A DNA stretch of 64,000 nt, from NCBI GenBank assembly GCA_032173965.1, contig JAVUNC010000004.1, positions 20,313,001-20,377,000 on the forward strand, read 5' to 3'. Shown in pieces: positions 24,970 through 37,000 of the stretch. The translations under genes were made by a program, and so were the position numbers. Positions within the stretch are counted from its first letter, which is position 1. Each line of letters begins with the position of its first letter. Source of the stretch: Sitta carolinensis. Lineage: Eukaryota > Chordata > Aves > Passeriformes > Sittidae. The notes beneath the pieces are model-generated. The model did no database searches. It saw nothing but the letters and a program-made list of their open reading frames with translations, and was not told the DNA's origin.

Positions 24970-25450
24970 TATCTAATCTCATCCTAAAGCTCCAAGCAAT
25001 GGCGAGTCCACCAGCTCCCCTGGTAAGCCATTCCAATATTTAATTACCCTTAGTGCTAGGAAATTGAAATGTTGTGGAAAGGTTGAATTTGTCTGATTTC
25101 AGCTGCCAGTCTTCCTTTTGCTATGCCTTTGTCAGCAACACTGAAAATTCCCCCTTTTTCAGGTACGTTTTCTGAACAAGTGTCTATGACAAGCTGCAGT
25201 AACCCGTTGAAAGGTCTCTGCGCAGAAAAGCTGCACCACCTGGCCTGATGAACTTATTGGCTTGATCTGCAAGCCTGGCCCCTTTCATATAGACAATCAC
25301 AATTTTATCACCCCTATGACTACTAAAAATTTTTATACAGTAGTCAAGGTACCTTTCAGCTTTCATTCTGGTAAACTTGATATGTTGTACTCTTTAAGGC
25401 TCACACTGTAAGACTGGTTTTCTGACAGCTGTCCTAGGAACCCCAGTTTT
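24970..25450 (-). mobile_element. Ancient CR1-type LINE fragment, antisense
   Basis: Reverse-complement CR1 blocks can be followed in order: the CCACCAGCTCCCCTGGTAAG / CCATTCCAATATTTAATTAC region (25009-25048), the GAATTTGTCTGATTTCAGCT block (25085-25104), the TTGCTATGCCTTTGTCAGCA block (25118-25137), and a late block with CTCTTTAAGG...CACTGTAAG near 25390-25412. This is the older CR1 type shared among reptiles and birds. It is heavily diverged with no frame left, and limits are approximate. Confidence 0.6.
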
Positions 25451-27168
25451 TCAAAAACTATGAGAATATATTCATGTAGAATTTTGTAAATGCTGTATAT
25501 ATAAGCACTTTTTTATTTGTACATAACACTTCCTTCTTAATTCTCCCTTTTTAAGGATGTAGCTACAGTTCAGGTTAAAGTGACTGTGTCAAGCAAACCA
25601 AGTGGTAATCCTAAAAGGTAACTGATAGAATAGGAATGAGCATTTTTCCCTAGTTTGGTGTGGCTAACATGGGATTTTATGTAGAAGGGAATGCTCTTAT
25701 GACAGCATATGAAATCTAGCAGTTTCAAGCTGGTGAAATCTGGGTGGGCACTGAGTTTTGGGTGATCATTAGTCCAAAGAAGAAGGAGAATTAGCCAGGA
25801 TGTGTCTCTAAGGAGTGGGATGAAAAAAAAGTTAGAGACTTTAAGCCGCATTTAAATACATTCCTCAGACTGCATCCCTATAAACTAATATCTTGTATTA
25901 GCTTGCTTAGAAGATTAAGAATGTACCTTCAACACAGGGAAACTCCACGGTGAAAATAGTTACTAACAGTTGTCTGCTTTGATTTCCATGGGCTGTGAAG
26001 CATAACTATGAATTCCTGTTCTGAAACACATATAAATTAATTAGGTGCCACCTGAGCTAGGAATCTATAGTAGGTAACCCAAATGGACCTCCTGCATATC
26101 TGTTGGTTTTTCTTTTAATTCAGCTTTAGCATGTTTTCTCTTTTCCCTGCTGCCATCCAAAGTACCTAAATGATCAGTAAGAACCACAGACTTTGTTTTT
26201 CATTGTATTAATGATGAATGCTGTTTTGTTGCAATTCATCTAAACAGGTTTAAGGTTTTCTGAAATACTTCAGGGACAAAGATAATTATTTTTACTCCAA
26301 GACTTCATCACTGTTGGCAGTGTAATGCTAGATTTCAACTTCAATATATATTTTTTTTTTAATTTCTGAAAGTCCCTTAATAATCTAGGGAACAGACTGT
26401 TGTCTTCAGCACTGTCAGTAGAACTAAGATAACGCTAAGTGGAATGAGCGTTCTCAGGCCTTTGAATAATAGCTCCAGCTATGCTAGAACTTGGCATATG
26501 CAGTCCTGTGGGAAATGTCTAGAGAAAGAGTGTCTCAAGTGCTAATGAAATACGAACTCAAAATATCCATTCTAATTCTTGGGAGTATCCAATCAAGGTA
26601 GTTGGTCAGTGACCTGTTCATTTTCCAAAAGAAATAACACTTTGTCCATATAATGAGCATAATTTCATGAATTAGGTAATGGTCTGTTGAACTGTGCACT
26701 TTCCTATTTACAGATCTGCTAGGTCAAAAATTTAAATTGACATTTCATCCAGTACACCAGTACTGGGTATTGTGGTTGAAATGAAAGTTTATCTGAGAGT
26801 GCCTTCTCAGCCATATTACTTGCAGTTACTGTAACATTGAGTCAGAAGCACAGATAGTCTCATCATTATCCTTTTTCTCTGCCTTTGCCTAAAATATGTG
26901 TAAGGTTAGGTAGAAAATGAAGATTGGATGGCTTAGGACAAATAACACTGATTGGAATTTATTTCAAGAGTATCAACAACAGAATATCAAAGGTCAGTGT
27001 GATTTGATTAGAGCTGATAGATTTTTAAAGAACAAATTTGGAGCAAATACTATTTTGCAGCTGGTTTTAGATAGCTACCATCTTGATTCTATCTGGGGAA
27101 ATGCTTGCCTAGTGAATTGAGTCTGATAAATGTTGGAGATTTTTTTAAATCTTATTATTATGAGAATA

Positions 27169-27190
27169 ATATATATATATATATATATAT
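27169..27190. repeat. (AT)11 microsatellite
   Basis: Eleven perfect AT dinucleotides, flanked by AATAAT-type sequence on both sides. Such a run is likely to be length-variable. Confidence 0.93.
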
Positions 27191-30100
27191 AATAATTTCA
27201 GTAACATTATTTTTAATGTTCAAAAAGTAAGATCTATCAGCTTAGGCTGAAAGCAAGCTTGGTTAAAAAAATGTAAACCAGAACATAAAATGAAAGTCAT
27301 CAAACCATAATAGAAGTATCATGAGCTAGTAAACAAAACTAAAAAGGTCACTCACAGCTGAGCTCCTTTTGAACTTCTGTAAAATTTAGCGGGCAGAATC
27401 ACAAACTAAAAATAAGCTACCTTGCATTTATTGTACTCATGTAGTATTCATCATCTATGATTTTATCCAAATTCATAAATATTTTAGTTCTGTTAGTTTC
27501 TTCCAGTTCTGTGTTTGCCCCTTGACTTTTTTGTCTCAAGTAAAAACCACGAGGAGAAATTTTGTGTGTACCCTATATTGCCTTTAGGGTCTTAGTTGGG
27601 ATGTAACTGTGCATAGCCCTGCTGTTTGAAATATCAGTCTTCCAGATGAACCTGCAGGTAAAAAAAAAAAACATCAATTATGTACCAACATGAAAAGTTT
27701 GCTCTGGGAATTTTCACTTGAGGTGGGGGCAGGCAATAGTAAAACTTGATTTCAAATTGATTGAATTTTTGTATTTGTTTTGTCTCTGAGTTCCTCAAGG
27801 CTCCTGGTCCAAAATAGCTCATATGTTTTCAGTCTGGGTTGCTCTGGAGCCTGCCTCTTCTGGGTCATTGAGCAATGAGGATTGCATGTCACTGAGCAAG
27901 CCTTTCCTGGGGTGGGGATACAGATGTGTTTTGTGAGCTGGGGCATGCACAACATGCTAGTGTGTCCTTGCTCTGGAGTGCAACCCAGCCATGGAGGTAC
28001 AAAGATGGGAAAACAAATGAAAGTGCCTAATCATGCAGGAACTTGACAGTGTGCGATTCATTCCTGTATGTAAATGCTTATTTCTATATACTCAGTTTCA
28101 CCTCTTTAGTTTTCATCTAAATATATGCAAAAAACAAAAATGAAAGGAATACACACTTTTCTTGAAAGTGTGGCAATTTCAGAAGTGAAGGAACCTTCTT
28201 TGAAATTAGGAGTCTCAGAGACATATGGTATTGATGCTTTGCTATATGAGTTTATTTTACTCTTTCAGATTACTTGGTCTCATTTCTTTGGCTCTTTGCT
28301 ATGATTCATACCTGTTTAACAAGAACTGTATAAAGTGCTGTTGATAAAGAGGCACCTCAGGTACTACTAGTAATTTCTTAGCCATTTATATAACATGAGT
28401 TATACAAAGCCTTAATGAGTTCTGCACAATTCTTGATCTTGTTTAAAATGAAGTTAATGATTAATTTTTAGTTGTGCTTTTAATTAATTATTTTTAAAAT
28501 ATTTTTTTTAATTATTGTTTTTAAGTGCTCTGGGGTATTTCATGTTAAGGGTACAGGATGAATCAGAGTAATTATATACCTCATTCATTACCACCAAACA
28601 GAATTTAAAGGAACTAAAATAAATTAAAAAAAATATTTGGACTCTACGAGATACTGCAGAGCTATATGTTGTATCTCTGATCTGCAAAGGCATGAAGTCA
28701 TGGCTTGATTCTTCTTTAATTAAGCATGTCTTTTTAGAAATATATGAAATGTAAGTATTTGAGAGCTGCAAGGGCTACAGTATTTATGATATTGGGTTTG
28801 TCAAATTATCCCCAATGTCCAATCAAGGCAGCAATTTTTCCAAAATGTCATTCAACTATTCTTAGTCTTAGTTCTGTGTTTAGACTGTGATGCTGCAGGA
28901 GATTGTTGCAGCACTTCAGAATGTTAAGAGAAACAAGTCAAAGGATGACTCTGAAATGTTAAAATCTCCTAAAAGAAGTATATTCAGCCAAGGAAGTGAA
29001 CATAATGATCAGAGATGATAGGAGCTGGTGTTTTCCTTGGTTGTCTCTAACTCTGAATAAATATGGCAGTGTTTCCTGCAATCATAAATTTTGGAGGTGG
29101 TAGTGTAAGACTTATCTATCAAGATCAGTGACTTGTGTATGTGTGTTTGATTTTAATGCAAGACTAGGCACTGTTAATTAATATGGAGATGACTTTTTAC
29201 AGTTCTGGTGGTTAACAATTAATTTTTCTGAAACGGAGTGCTTACTATAATTGTTAGTTTGGCAGGGATACTCAACTTGCCTCACAGGTCAAGAATTGGT
29301 TATTGCTGTGATTATGAGTCTGTCAGAGAGGATTACAGAATTTGTCCTGTAGGATAATAAAGGCTCATGCACTATTTCAGTAGCATAATGTAATGCTCAT
29401 TTATTGTGTATGTTCAACTGCAGGATAAAAATACCCTTGTAATAATTACTCAGGTAGGTGTAGTGTGTTTTTATATCAGCTGAGCATTTAAGCCTTCATC
29501 AAAGTGCTCGATCATAATTAATTAGTTTGTATGAATGAAATGATAGTCAGGTTGTACATATTTGTTTGGATGGATGTAGAAATAGTGGATTATTTCCCTG
29601 TGTCAGGATCTTTGGCCGTAAGAAATCATGCATTGCATTGTAGCTGGAAAAAAGAAGCTAACTGCCATGTTTACATTTTAGATGTTCTTTAGGTGAAGTT
29701 CATGTACGGAATATATTGCATCTTACTCTCGATCCTTGAATTGCTCCTGACAAATAATCATGTAATCTACCCGCAGGACAAGTGATTGTGCTCCAGCATC
29801 ATAGCTTCTTTTCCAGCTGTCTGTGCCATTTTCTGTCTTTGGTGCACTTACCAAAATGAGAAAATAACTTGGAAGTCAGATTAATGATCTGCATCCTAAT
29901 ATCATGTATAATTAATTCTCAGTGGTGAAGTAAAAAACTTAGTGTTTTTACCTTCTGTGTATATTTATAGTAAGGAAAAACTGTGAGGAGGTGAGTGCCT
30001 TAGGGTCCCTGTCAGGGGTTCAGCTTAGGAGAATTTCAGAGACAGAGCCATCACTTCATTACAGAGTCTATCAAATGCAGTGCCCAATATAGCTTGCTTT

Positions 30101-30984
30101 CAAAAGCATCCCTTTCCCATGGACAGGTGGTGATTCACTTGTACACATCAATCAGATTTCTCCTTCAAAAGGAATTCTTCCAGCCTCTCTGAGAAAATAG
30201 TATAAGACATTAATCTTTGCAAGGCAAGGATAGCAGACTGCAATCCTATACTTCCAGTAGGTAGAAATTGATGGTGCTCCCCGTGATCTTTCCATTTAGA
30301 CCACAGCTACTCAAGTGTGAAATTTCAGAATATCTTTAGTGAGAATATTAGTTCTGCTGTCTTTTTAAGCTCTTATTTTAAATTCTTTTCACAGACTTTT
30401 AAAATTTAAAAATATAGAGCCAGATGTTTTTAAAAAGCACTTTAAAGTGATTTAGATTAATAACAAGATTCACTGTGGAAGCAAAAGACTTACAACTATG
30501 GGAGTGTGTCAGCAGAGTGTTAAATTAGTAACTGTGTGTAGGCTCAACATGAGATTTAACAGGTGCCCCAGATATGTTGTGCTGACTCTCTGCATTGAAG
30601 TGAATTTTATTTTGGTAACTGAGAGGAGGAAGGAGAGAAAGAAGGAATTGGCCAGTGAAGAAGCTGCTTTTACACGTTCCGGAAAGAATCAGACTAACAC
30701 GAGAGACAGGTCAGTTTCAGATGCCTTTCACTGGATCTCCTGCACAACAAGGAGAACTAGATTAGTATGTGGTGAGTTGAAAATGGTAGATAATCCCATG
30801 AAGTAGAAGTGAGAAGAGAAAGAATTATTGTTCTGTAATGAAATCTATGCCTTCCTTATAATTTCCAGCATTTTGTCTGTTTACTTCACTAGTCTTAGAA
30901 GACATACTTTTGTATTTTATAAACTGCAATGACAATGAAGTCCCTAGAATGGAAAGCAGCTCTCTTAGCTAAATTATGTTGCCC

Positions 30985-30998
30985 GTTGCTATGGAAAT
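30985..30998 (+). promoter_or_regulatory. RFX X-box-like motif
   Basis: GTTGCTATGGAAAT differs at two positions from the classical X-box form GTTGCCATGGAAAC bound by RFX factors. A further GTTGCC lies just upstream at 30979-30984. It is a motif match only; a 14-mer of this quality can arise by chance in 64 kb. Confidence 0.2.
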
Positions 30999-32440
30999 TG
31001 TAGCTCACAAATTTTTATGTAAGTGCTTGAGGTACAGTACTTACGACATCTTACCTAAAAAACAATGTTTATACTTTATCCACCACCGGGTTTTTGCTTT
31101 TTAATGGCAATATTGGGCAGTAATCCCCAAGAGCAAATGCTGAAATAACATACCATTCCATGGAAATATCTTTTGTCATAATTAACTGGGTAATTTTTGA
31201 ATTGCAACATAATCAGAAAGTTATCAACCTTTAAATCTGATTTATATATCCATTGACAATTCTTTAAATACATATAGTTACAGGAAAATGCAAATAATTT
31301 TAAGCAATATTGTTTATTCTGCATGTTGCAATTAAGACTCCATATGCCTTCTTTCAGTATCACCTTTATATCATTTTTTGTTCTAAGTTGAGACGTAGCA
31401 AAAAAACCTCAATATTAAGATAGGCTTCAGAAATAAAGCACAAGCCCTTATGAGTTTTATCCAAAACTTAATTTCCTGTTACATCTTATAAAACATTCTC
31501 ACTGAATATACCCAAAAATTTGTTTTCTTCCTACAGAGAAGTACTTGCATTTTCATAACACTTTCCACATCATGTAAAATGCACCCACTGTACCTGTTTA
31601 TTTCTTACTTAATAGAAAAGTGTTATATTTGTCTTGAAATCGGAGACTGGAATTTGAAACTCATATTTCCCCATTATTTTATCAAATTATGTAGTTGCTA
31701 AATAAACATAGAACTATCTATCTGCAAGATGCCAAAAACAAGCCAAGCAAAAGAAATTTTCCCTGGAACACTACAGTTATGTTAAGTATGTGATCCTAGT
31801 AATGTAATTGTATATTAGAAGATGAAGGCAATTCTTTAGGAATATGGAGATGCTGTAATGTCTTCATCTCAAAAAATCAGAGGGCAGGTACATTCCTTGG
31901 GCAAACAAGGCATCAACTAACACAACTTTTACAGTGTGCCTTCAAGCATTTGGTGGGTCATGGCTGGGTCACAGTAACAGAGGGAAATATAAGCAATCAT
32001 AAAAAATGTTTTTTCCTCTCACTTTTCTTTGATCAAACCTTTCTTTCCCCCATGTCTGTAATTATCCAGACTCATCTATTGTAGGACCAGGTCATCCCTT
32101 TTTTTTCCATCTGGTTTGAGTCCCAGCTGCAAACAGTTCAGTGAACCATACTGCCCAGTGCCTGTTACTGCCTCTGCCGCAGTAAGCTGGTGTGGGCTGC
32201 GGTCTGAGTGCCCTCGCTGGCATGTGGCCATGCACGCAGTTGAGTGCCAGAGCACTCCTTGTGTGTGTGTCTGGGTGTGTTTCAAGGACTTAGGTTGGCA
32301 ATTCGTCTTTCACAAAAAACAGTTTGGATGCAGGCATCTTATTAGTGGAAGTGGAAGAGGTGCTGAAAGATTTCAGTGGTACAAACAGGAGCTGTTTAGT
32401 GAGAGCTGGCCTCAAGGCCCATTTCATTTACACAAACTCA

Positions 32441-32983
32441 TGTTTTAACCCCAGCCAGCCCAGCCACTCACTCACTCCTCTCCAAGGGGAGAGAATTGAA
32501 AGGGTGAAAGTGAGAAAACTCATGCATGGAGATAATTACAGGTTAATAGATAAAGCAAAAGCTGCACACACAAGCAAAGCAAAGAATTCATTCACCACTT
32601 CATTCAGCTGTCCCTAAGAAAGGTCTCTATCATGTGTAAGGCTGACTTGTGAAGATAAAAAGCATCACTCAATGTCCCTGCCTTCCTTCTTCTTCCCCCA
32701 GCTTTATGTCATGACACCATATGATGTGAGATATCCCTTGGGTCATTTGGGGTCAACTGTCCCAGCTATGCCCCCTCCAGACTCTTTGTGGCACCCATCC
32801 CCTCCTCACCAGTGGCGTGGCATGAGGTGAGGAGCAGAAAAAGTCTTGACTCTGTGCAAGGACTGCTCAACAATAACAAAAACAACGCTGTATTATCAGC
32901 TCTGTTTACAGCACAAATCCAAAACACAACCCCATACCAGCAGCTTGAAAAAAAATTAACTCTACCTCTGCCATAACCCACCA
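32441..32983 (-). mobile_element. Solo LTR of an avian endogenous retrovirus, antisense
   Basis: Read on the plus strand this is the antisense of a very widespread bird LTR family. Landmarks in order: TGTTTTAACCCCAGCC at the left end, GAAAGGGTGAAAGTGAGAAA near 32498-32517, AAAGCAAAAGCTGCACACAC at 32552-32571, AGAATTCATTCACCACTTCA at 32583-32602, TTCTTCTTCCCCCAGCTTTA near 32687-32705, CAACTGTCCCAGCTATG at 32754-32770, GTCTTGACTCTGTGCAAGGA at 32842-32861 and CAGCACAAATCCAAAACACA at 32910-32929. On the element's own strand a TATA-like CATAAAG lies at 32702-32708 and a decayed ATTAAA-type signal near 32540. The length of about 540 bases matches the copy at 10.9 kb. No internal retroviral genes flank it. 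No clear target-site duplication is seen, so the exact right end is uncertain by a few bases. Confidence 0.88.
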
Positions 32984-33611
32984 TCTATGGAAATAGAGCC
33001 TGTACAGATATAATTCTGAGCAACAATCTGCGCTGGTAGAGATACTATCTCGTTCTGACTATTGCACTTGTTTCTTCTGTAGCCATCAGATAGGCAAGTT
33101 TTCCCTGTTAGGGCCTGCACAGAACTGGGGGGCAATTCCTCCCCTGGTATGCATTATAGTAGTGACTTTGAAGAAAATTGAACCATGATACTTTACATTG
33201 ACTGAGAAAAGAGTACACTGTTCTGCCATTTTCCCTCCCCTGTGCACCATGAGGATGCTACAATTCATCCTCACTCTCTAATATCTATAGAGTTTTCCAG
33301 AGATATTAAAGTCCTAGCTCAGAAATATTCTGACTTATTGTTAAAATAAAAGCTTTACAGCCCTTTCTGCCTGGTCTCACATACAATTTTCCTTGCATGA
33401 TCTGATTCCTTTCAATTAAATAAGTTTTGTCACCAGTGTTGGAGTCCAAAATGCAGAGAATATTTCCCTGCGTGTTTTGAAGGAACCAAAACCCCTGAAA
33501 AAGACTTTTTTTAACCTTCGTCCATGGAAAGAGCTTCCTAGGCTTTATGAAGAAACAGGTTTCTCAAGAATGTAAATTAGATAGTAGCATAGTATGTCAT
33601 TTATCACAGGG
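32984..33611. other. Short unique segment between two LTRs
   Basis: No coding region or repeat is recognised. It separates the antisense LTR at 32.4-33.0 kb from the probable LTR at 33.6-34.0 kb. The two are different families, so it does not look like a proviral interior. Confidence 0.5.
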
Positions 33612-34037
33612 TGAGAAATTTAGATTTTTGGGTTTGTTAGTATGGTAAGTAGATGACACAAGATGGAGGATCCTTGTTGGTTTTAGGTTTCCTTCTCCTT
33701 CGTCTTCTCCATATTCTGCAGTGTTTGGGACACAGGATGATTGGCTGGAATTTGCTGCAGTGTAGAGCCATGTGAATAGAAGTTTATTTGGTTATTGGTA
33801 GAAAAGTAGAAATAATGTACATTCTTGGTGATCATTGGGTGAATTATCTTTAAAAGAACCTTGATCCCATGTGTTCGGGGGCTTTTGGTGTCTGTTCTCC
33901 TGCACGCTAGGTTGGTGTAAAGCCTGGTGTGCAGAAATTGCTGATAAGAGAATAAACAACCTGAAGAACGAGAACAACCAAGAGTCCCGTTTGCCTTCTT
34001 TCCCAACAAGAACTCTTGCAAAAAAGCCTCCCCATAT
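33612..34037 (+). mobile_element. Probable LTR of a second endogenous retrovirus family
   Basis: The segment has LTR-like architecture: it begins TGAGAAATTT, contains a U3-like part with reversed CCAAT (ATTGG) motifs near 33743, 33796 and 33834, and an AATAAA at 33951-33956. After that comes a U5-like tail, with CAAGAGTCCCGTTTGCC near 33979-33995. CAGGG occurs directly before it (33607-33611) and again at 34038-34042, compatible with a 5-base target-site duplication. The right end with this placement reads CATAT rather than CA, so the border is not fully canonical. Its overall wording resembles LTRs I associate with bird ERVs, but I cannot name the family. Overlapping frames of 109-120 codons on both strands here have no recognised product. 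Confidence 0.45.
33951..33956 (+). promoter_or_regulatory. Polyadenylation signal of the probable LTR
   Basis: AATAAA about 340 bases into the proposed element, followed by a GT/T-containing U5-like tail. Its position is consistent with an LTR but does not prove one. Confidence 0.35.
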
Positions 34038-34042
34038 CAGGG

Positions 34043-37000
34043 AGAGACATGTGGGAGTAGGAGCTCTGACAACCAGGAACTTGTCTTCAACTGCATTTAT
34101 TTTCCAGTCGTTTTTGCAGTCTTTCTGCTCTGATTTTTCTGTTACTGTTGGCATAATTTATTATAATTATAAATATATATATGTTTTTATTATAATTTAA
34201 GATGAGAAATAGATTTCACTCTTTCAAACAAACCCAGTTACTGTTCCAATTAAGAAAGTGACAGGACTCCCAAGTAAGGATTTGCTTAATGCACTAACTT
34301 CTGTCAAAGTGGATTATAGCTTTTTGTTGATTGTCATACACTTTAATGATATTACCAAATTTCATGGTTTGAATAGATGTTACACTAGTCACTCCTCATA
34401 AACTCTACAAAGTTACAGAATGCATTATTTTGCTATTTGAGATCATAGCTTTCTGTTTTCCTGTCCTCTTTCTCTCTGTTTTAGTGCTTGGTCATTAAAA
34501 TATTGCCTACAGTTTGCATGATCTTTTACAAACCTCTCCAGTACATTTGTTATGCAATAGGAGACATGTCTGCAATAAAAATTACAGATATGATGATATG
34601 AATGTTTCAATCTTTTTATGTCTTTGAAGGAAACTTTTTTATTTATTGAAACAAAAAGCACATCTTGTGAACAAGATCTTTCTCATGTGGATACCAAAAT
34701 CTTAGTCAATTTGCACATACAGCAAATTATTTTTTCTTGAAATAAAGGTGTTTTGGCTGTTTGAGATATTTTTCATACTTATATAGCTGAAGTCTAAACT
34801 ATTTCTTCATCAGTGCAAAGAATGCTAGATAAGGTGTCAGTTATATTAAGACAACATGGAAATATAACTATCACTGTCTTAAAACATTTTCTTAGTAGAC
34901 TTTATAATCTTAATATTCCTAACAAATATACAAAATTAAAGTTTTATAGATCTTCATAGACAATTCTGGACCAGATTTAGTACAACTTACTTCTGGATTG
35001 TTAATGCAACTCATCCTGTTCTCAAACCCTAAATTCAGTCTCTAAAACCTGCACAGCTGATTTGCCCAAGTTTTTATTACCAGACTTTGGCATGGAAGTA
35101 AGTATAAGCATAGCTGGGGCCCTGACTTCACAGGGCCTCCCCCAGAGCAAGTAGGTCAGTTCTGGAAGCGAATTTCCATATGATATGCAGTAGAGAAGTA
35201 CAGCCTGTGGCAGGACAGTGGGTGCTGGAAATTCTCTGAGTTTGCAGTTCTGGACATGACCTCCTCTCCACGATGTGCACCCACGTGGGTGTGAGAAAGG
35301 AGAGGGCAGTGGCCTTCGCCTTTTGTGCCCGGCTCTCCGCGTCACTCAGTTATGCTCAGTTACTCAGCAATGTGGGCATCTCAGCCCACACTGAGCACCT
35401 TCTGCTCTGGGTGAGCTCTGGGCCAGGTCCCAGGGGTGTGCAGCAGCATGTGTTAGATGGTGAATCAATGCTGGGTTCACAGACTTGTTAGGCGTTGTGG
35501 TATAACACTGTGTGTTAGTGTCCCTACATGTATGAGGCATCTCCTGGGGCGGGGCTTGGGATAAGAAATAGTCTACACAGGTAATAGAGAGTATTGTTAG
35601 TAACTACTTTCTAGAAGTGTCTTATTTATTTTGCTTTGCAGTTTCAGAGCTTTTCTTTTTTCATAAAAGATAATTTTACATCCTGCTAAGTCATCCTGGA
35701 CAACTGTAGATCTTCTTCATTTGGGGCAAAATGGACGGAGTTAAAACTGATAAGATTTGGTTGCAGGAAATGCCAAGGACTAGGGTTGGCAGGGTCATGG
35801 GTACTTCTTTGCTATATGTCACTGACAAGTATGGGAGGTTGTGCCAAAAACTACCAAATTTGGGCCTTACAGTAAAACTTGTTTGGAAGAGGAGACAGCA
35901 GTGAAGACCTCTGCTTCCAAGTAGTGACTGTCTTCCAAGTAGTGTGGAAGACTCTCATGTTAGTCTAACTGTTCAGGTCGACTGTTTTTCTGTATTGGAA
36001 ATGCAGAACAAGAACTTCTGAAGTGAAAAAGGTTTATTCTTTGGGTTTTACTCAAGAGAGAAAAAATCAGCTGGGATTTAATGAGACTTGCCTGGTTCAT
36101 TTTGGTTTTCCTTTTAAAGAAATTCACTGTGGAATCCTTGACATGATTTATTTGTACATTATGTATCTGATTCTACATTTGATTTTCAGAGGTGACATTC
36201 ATTCCACCCAACTCCAAGTATTTACACTCCTGGTGTCTCTGTTAAAGCTGCTTACCTTAGACTCTACAGTAAATGGAGAGAAGCAAGTACTTTCAGGATA
36301 AGATTCATCTGACCTATTTAAGATGTCTGTTTTAAGATTAGATGAATAGCAGCCTATTCACCCGATAGCACTTTATCTCCACATTGACTGTATATGGACT
36401 CAAGATTCATTTAGGCAGCTGAGTTTTGCTCCTGTTGAGCCAAATAAACATGCGAGATATGTTTAAGCTTCTAAAGTACATGGAAGTATTTTGGTAGAAT
36501 TCTAGCCAAGTGATATAAATCTATTTTGGGGGTTTCAGTGAATGGCAAGTAAATGTTTTGTTTTGTTTTTTTTTTTTCATTAGCTACTCTGCATAAGAAT
36601 TTATGTTGTCAAGTTCACAGGCGGGTCTTAATTAATCAGGATAACTGATGAGAATGCTAAAATGCACAAAATGAGTTCCTATTTAGGCAAATGGAAATAC
36701 TGAAGTCTAATGCCCCATGAATTGTTCGTTGTCTGACTTTTCATCCCACATATTAGCCCATAGAGTGGCAATGTTGTTGCTATCCTGCAACTGTGTGAGC
36801 ATTTCTCAGCTAATACTTGTGTGCCATCTGGGCACTTACCTTTTGCCAGCTCCAGTGTCATGCCTGGCTTCTGCCTAAGTGGAGTCACTATTGTGCATTT
36901 CCCTATCTTCTGATTTTTAGAAACTATCTCTAGTAATTTTTATACTGTTTTAAATTGGATCTTGAATTCACAGTTAGTTGCAAACTGCCAAACCAATGGA

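Larger units (their letters stand above)
25451..32440. other. Long unique non-coding stretch
   Basis: No gene or interspersed repeat is recognised in 7 kb. It contains an (AT)n run at 27169-27190, an A run at 27660-27671, and an RFX-like X-box motif at 30985-30998. The GC-richer segment 32100-32440, directly beside the next LTR, has overlapping frames of about 100 codons on both strands but no recognisable product. Confidence 0.5.

Noticed and set aside
25556..25617. Possible small exon: an open stretch of about 20 codons between a pyrimidine-rich AAG acceptor and an AG|GTAACT donor
   Set aside because: The acceptor is of the poor AAG type, the stretch is too short to judge, no companion exon is seen, and no protein is recognised.
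29971..29990. Possible 20-base microexon between TTTATAG and GAG|GTGAGTG
   Set aside because: Acceptor-donor pairs at this spacing occur by chance in 64 kb, and nothing nearby supports a gene.
33683..34200. Overlapping frames of 109-120 codons on both strands
   Set aside because: They overlap a probable LTR and each other in opposite directions, with no known domain.
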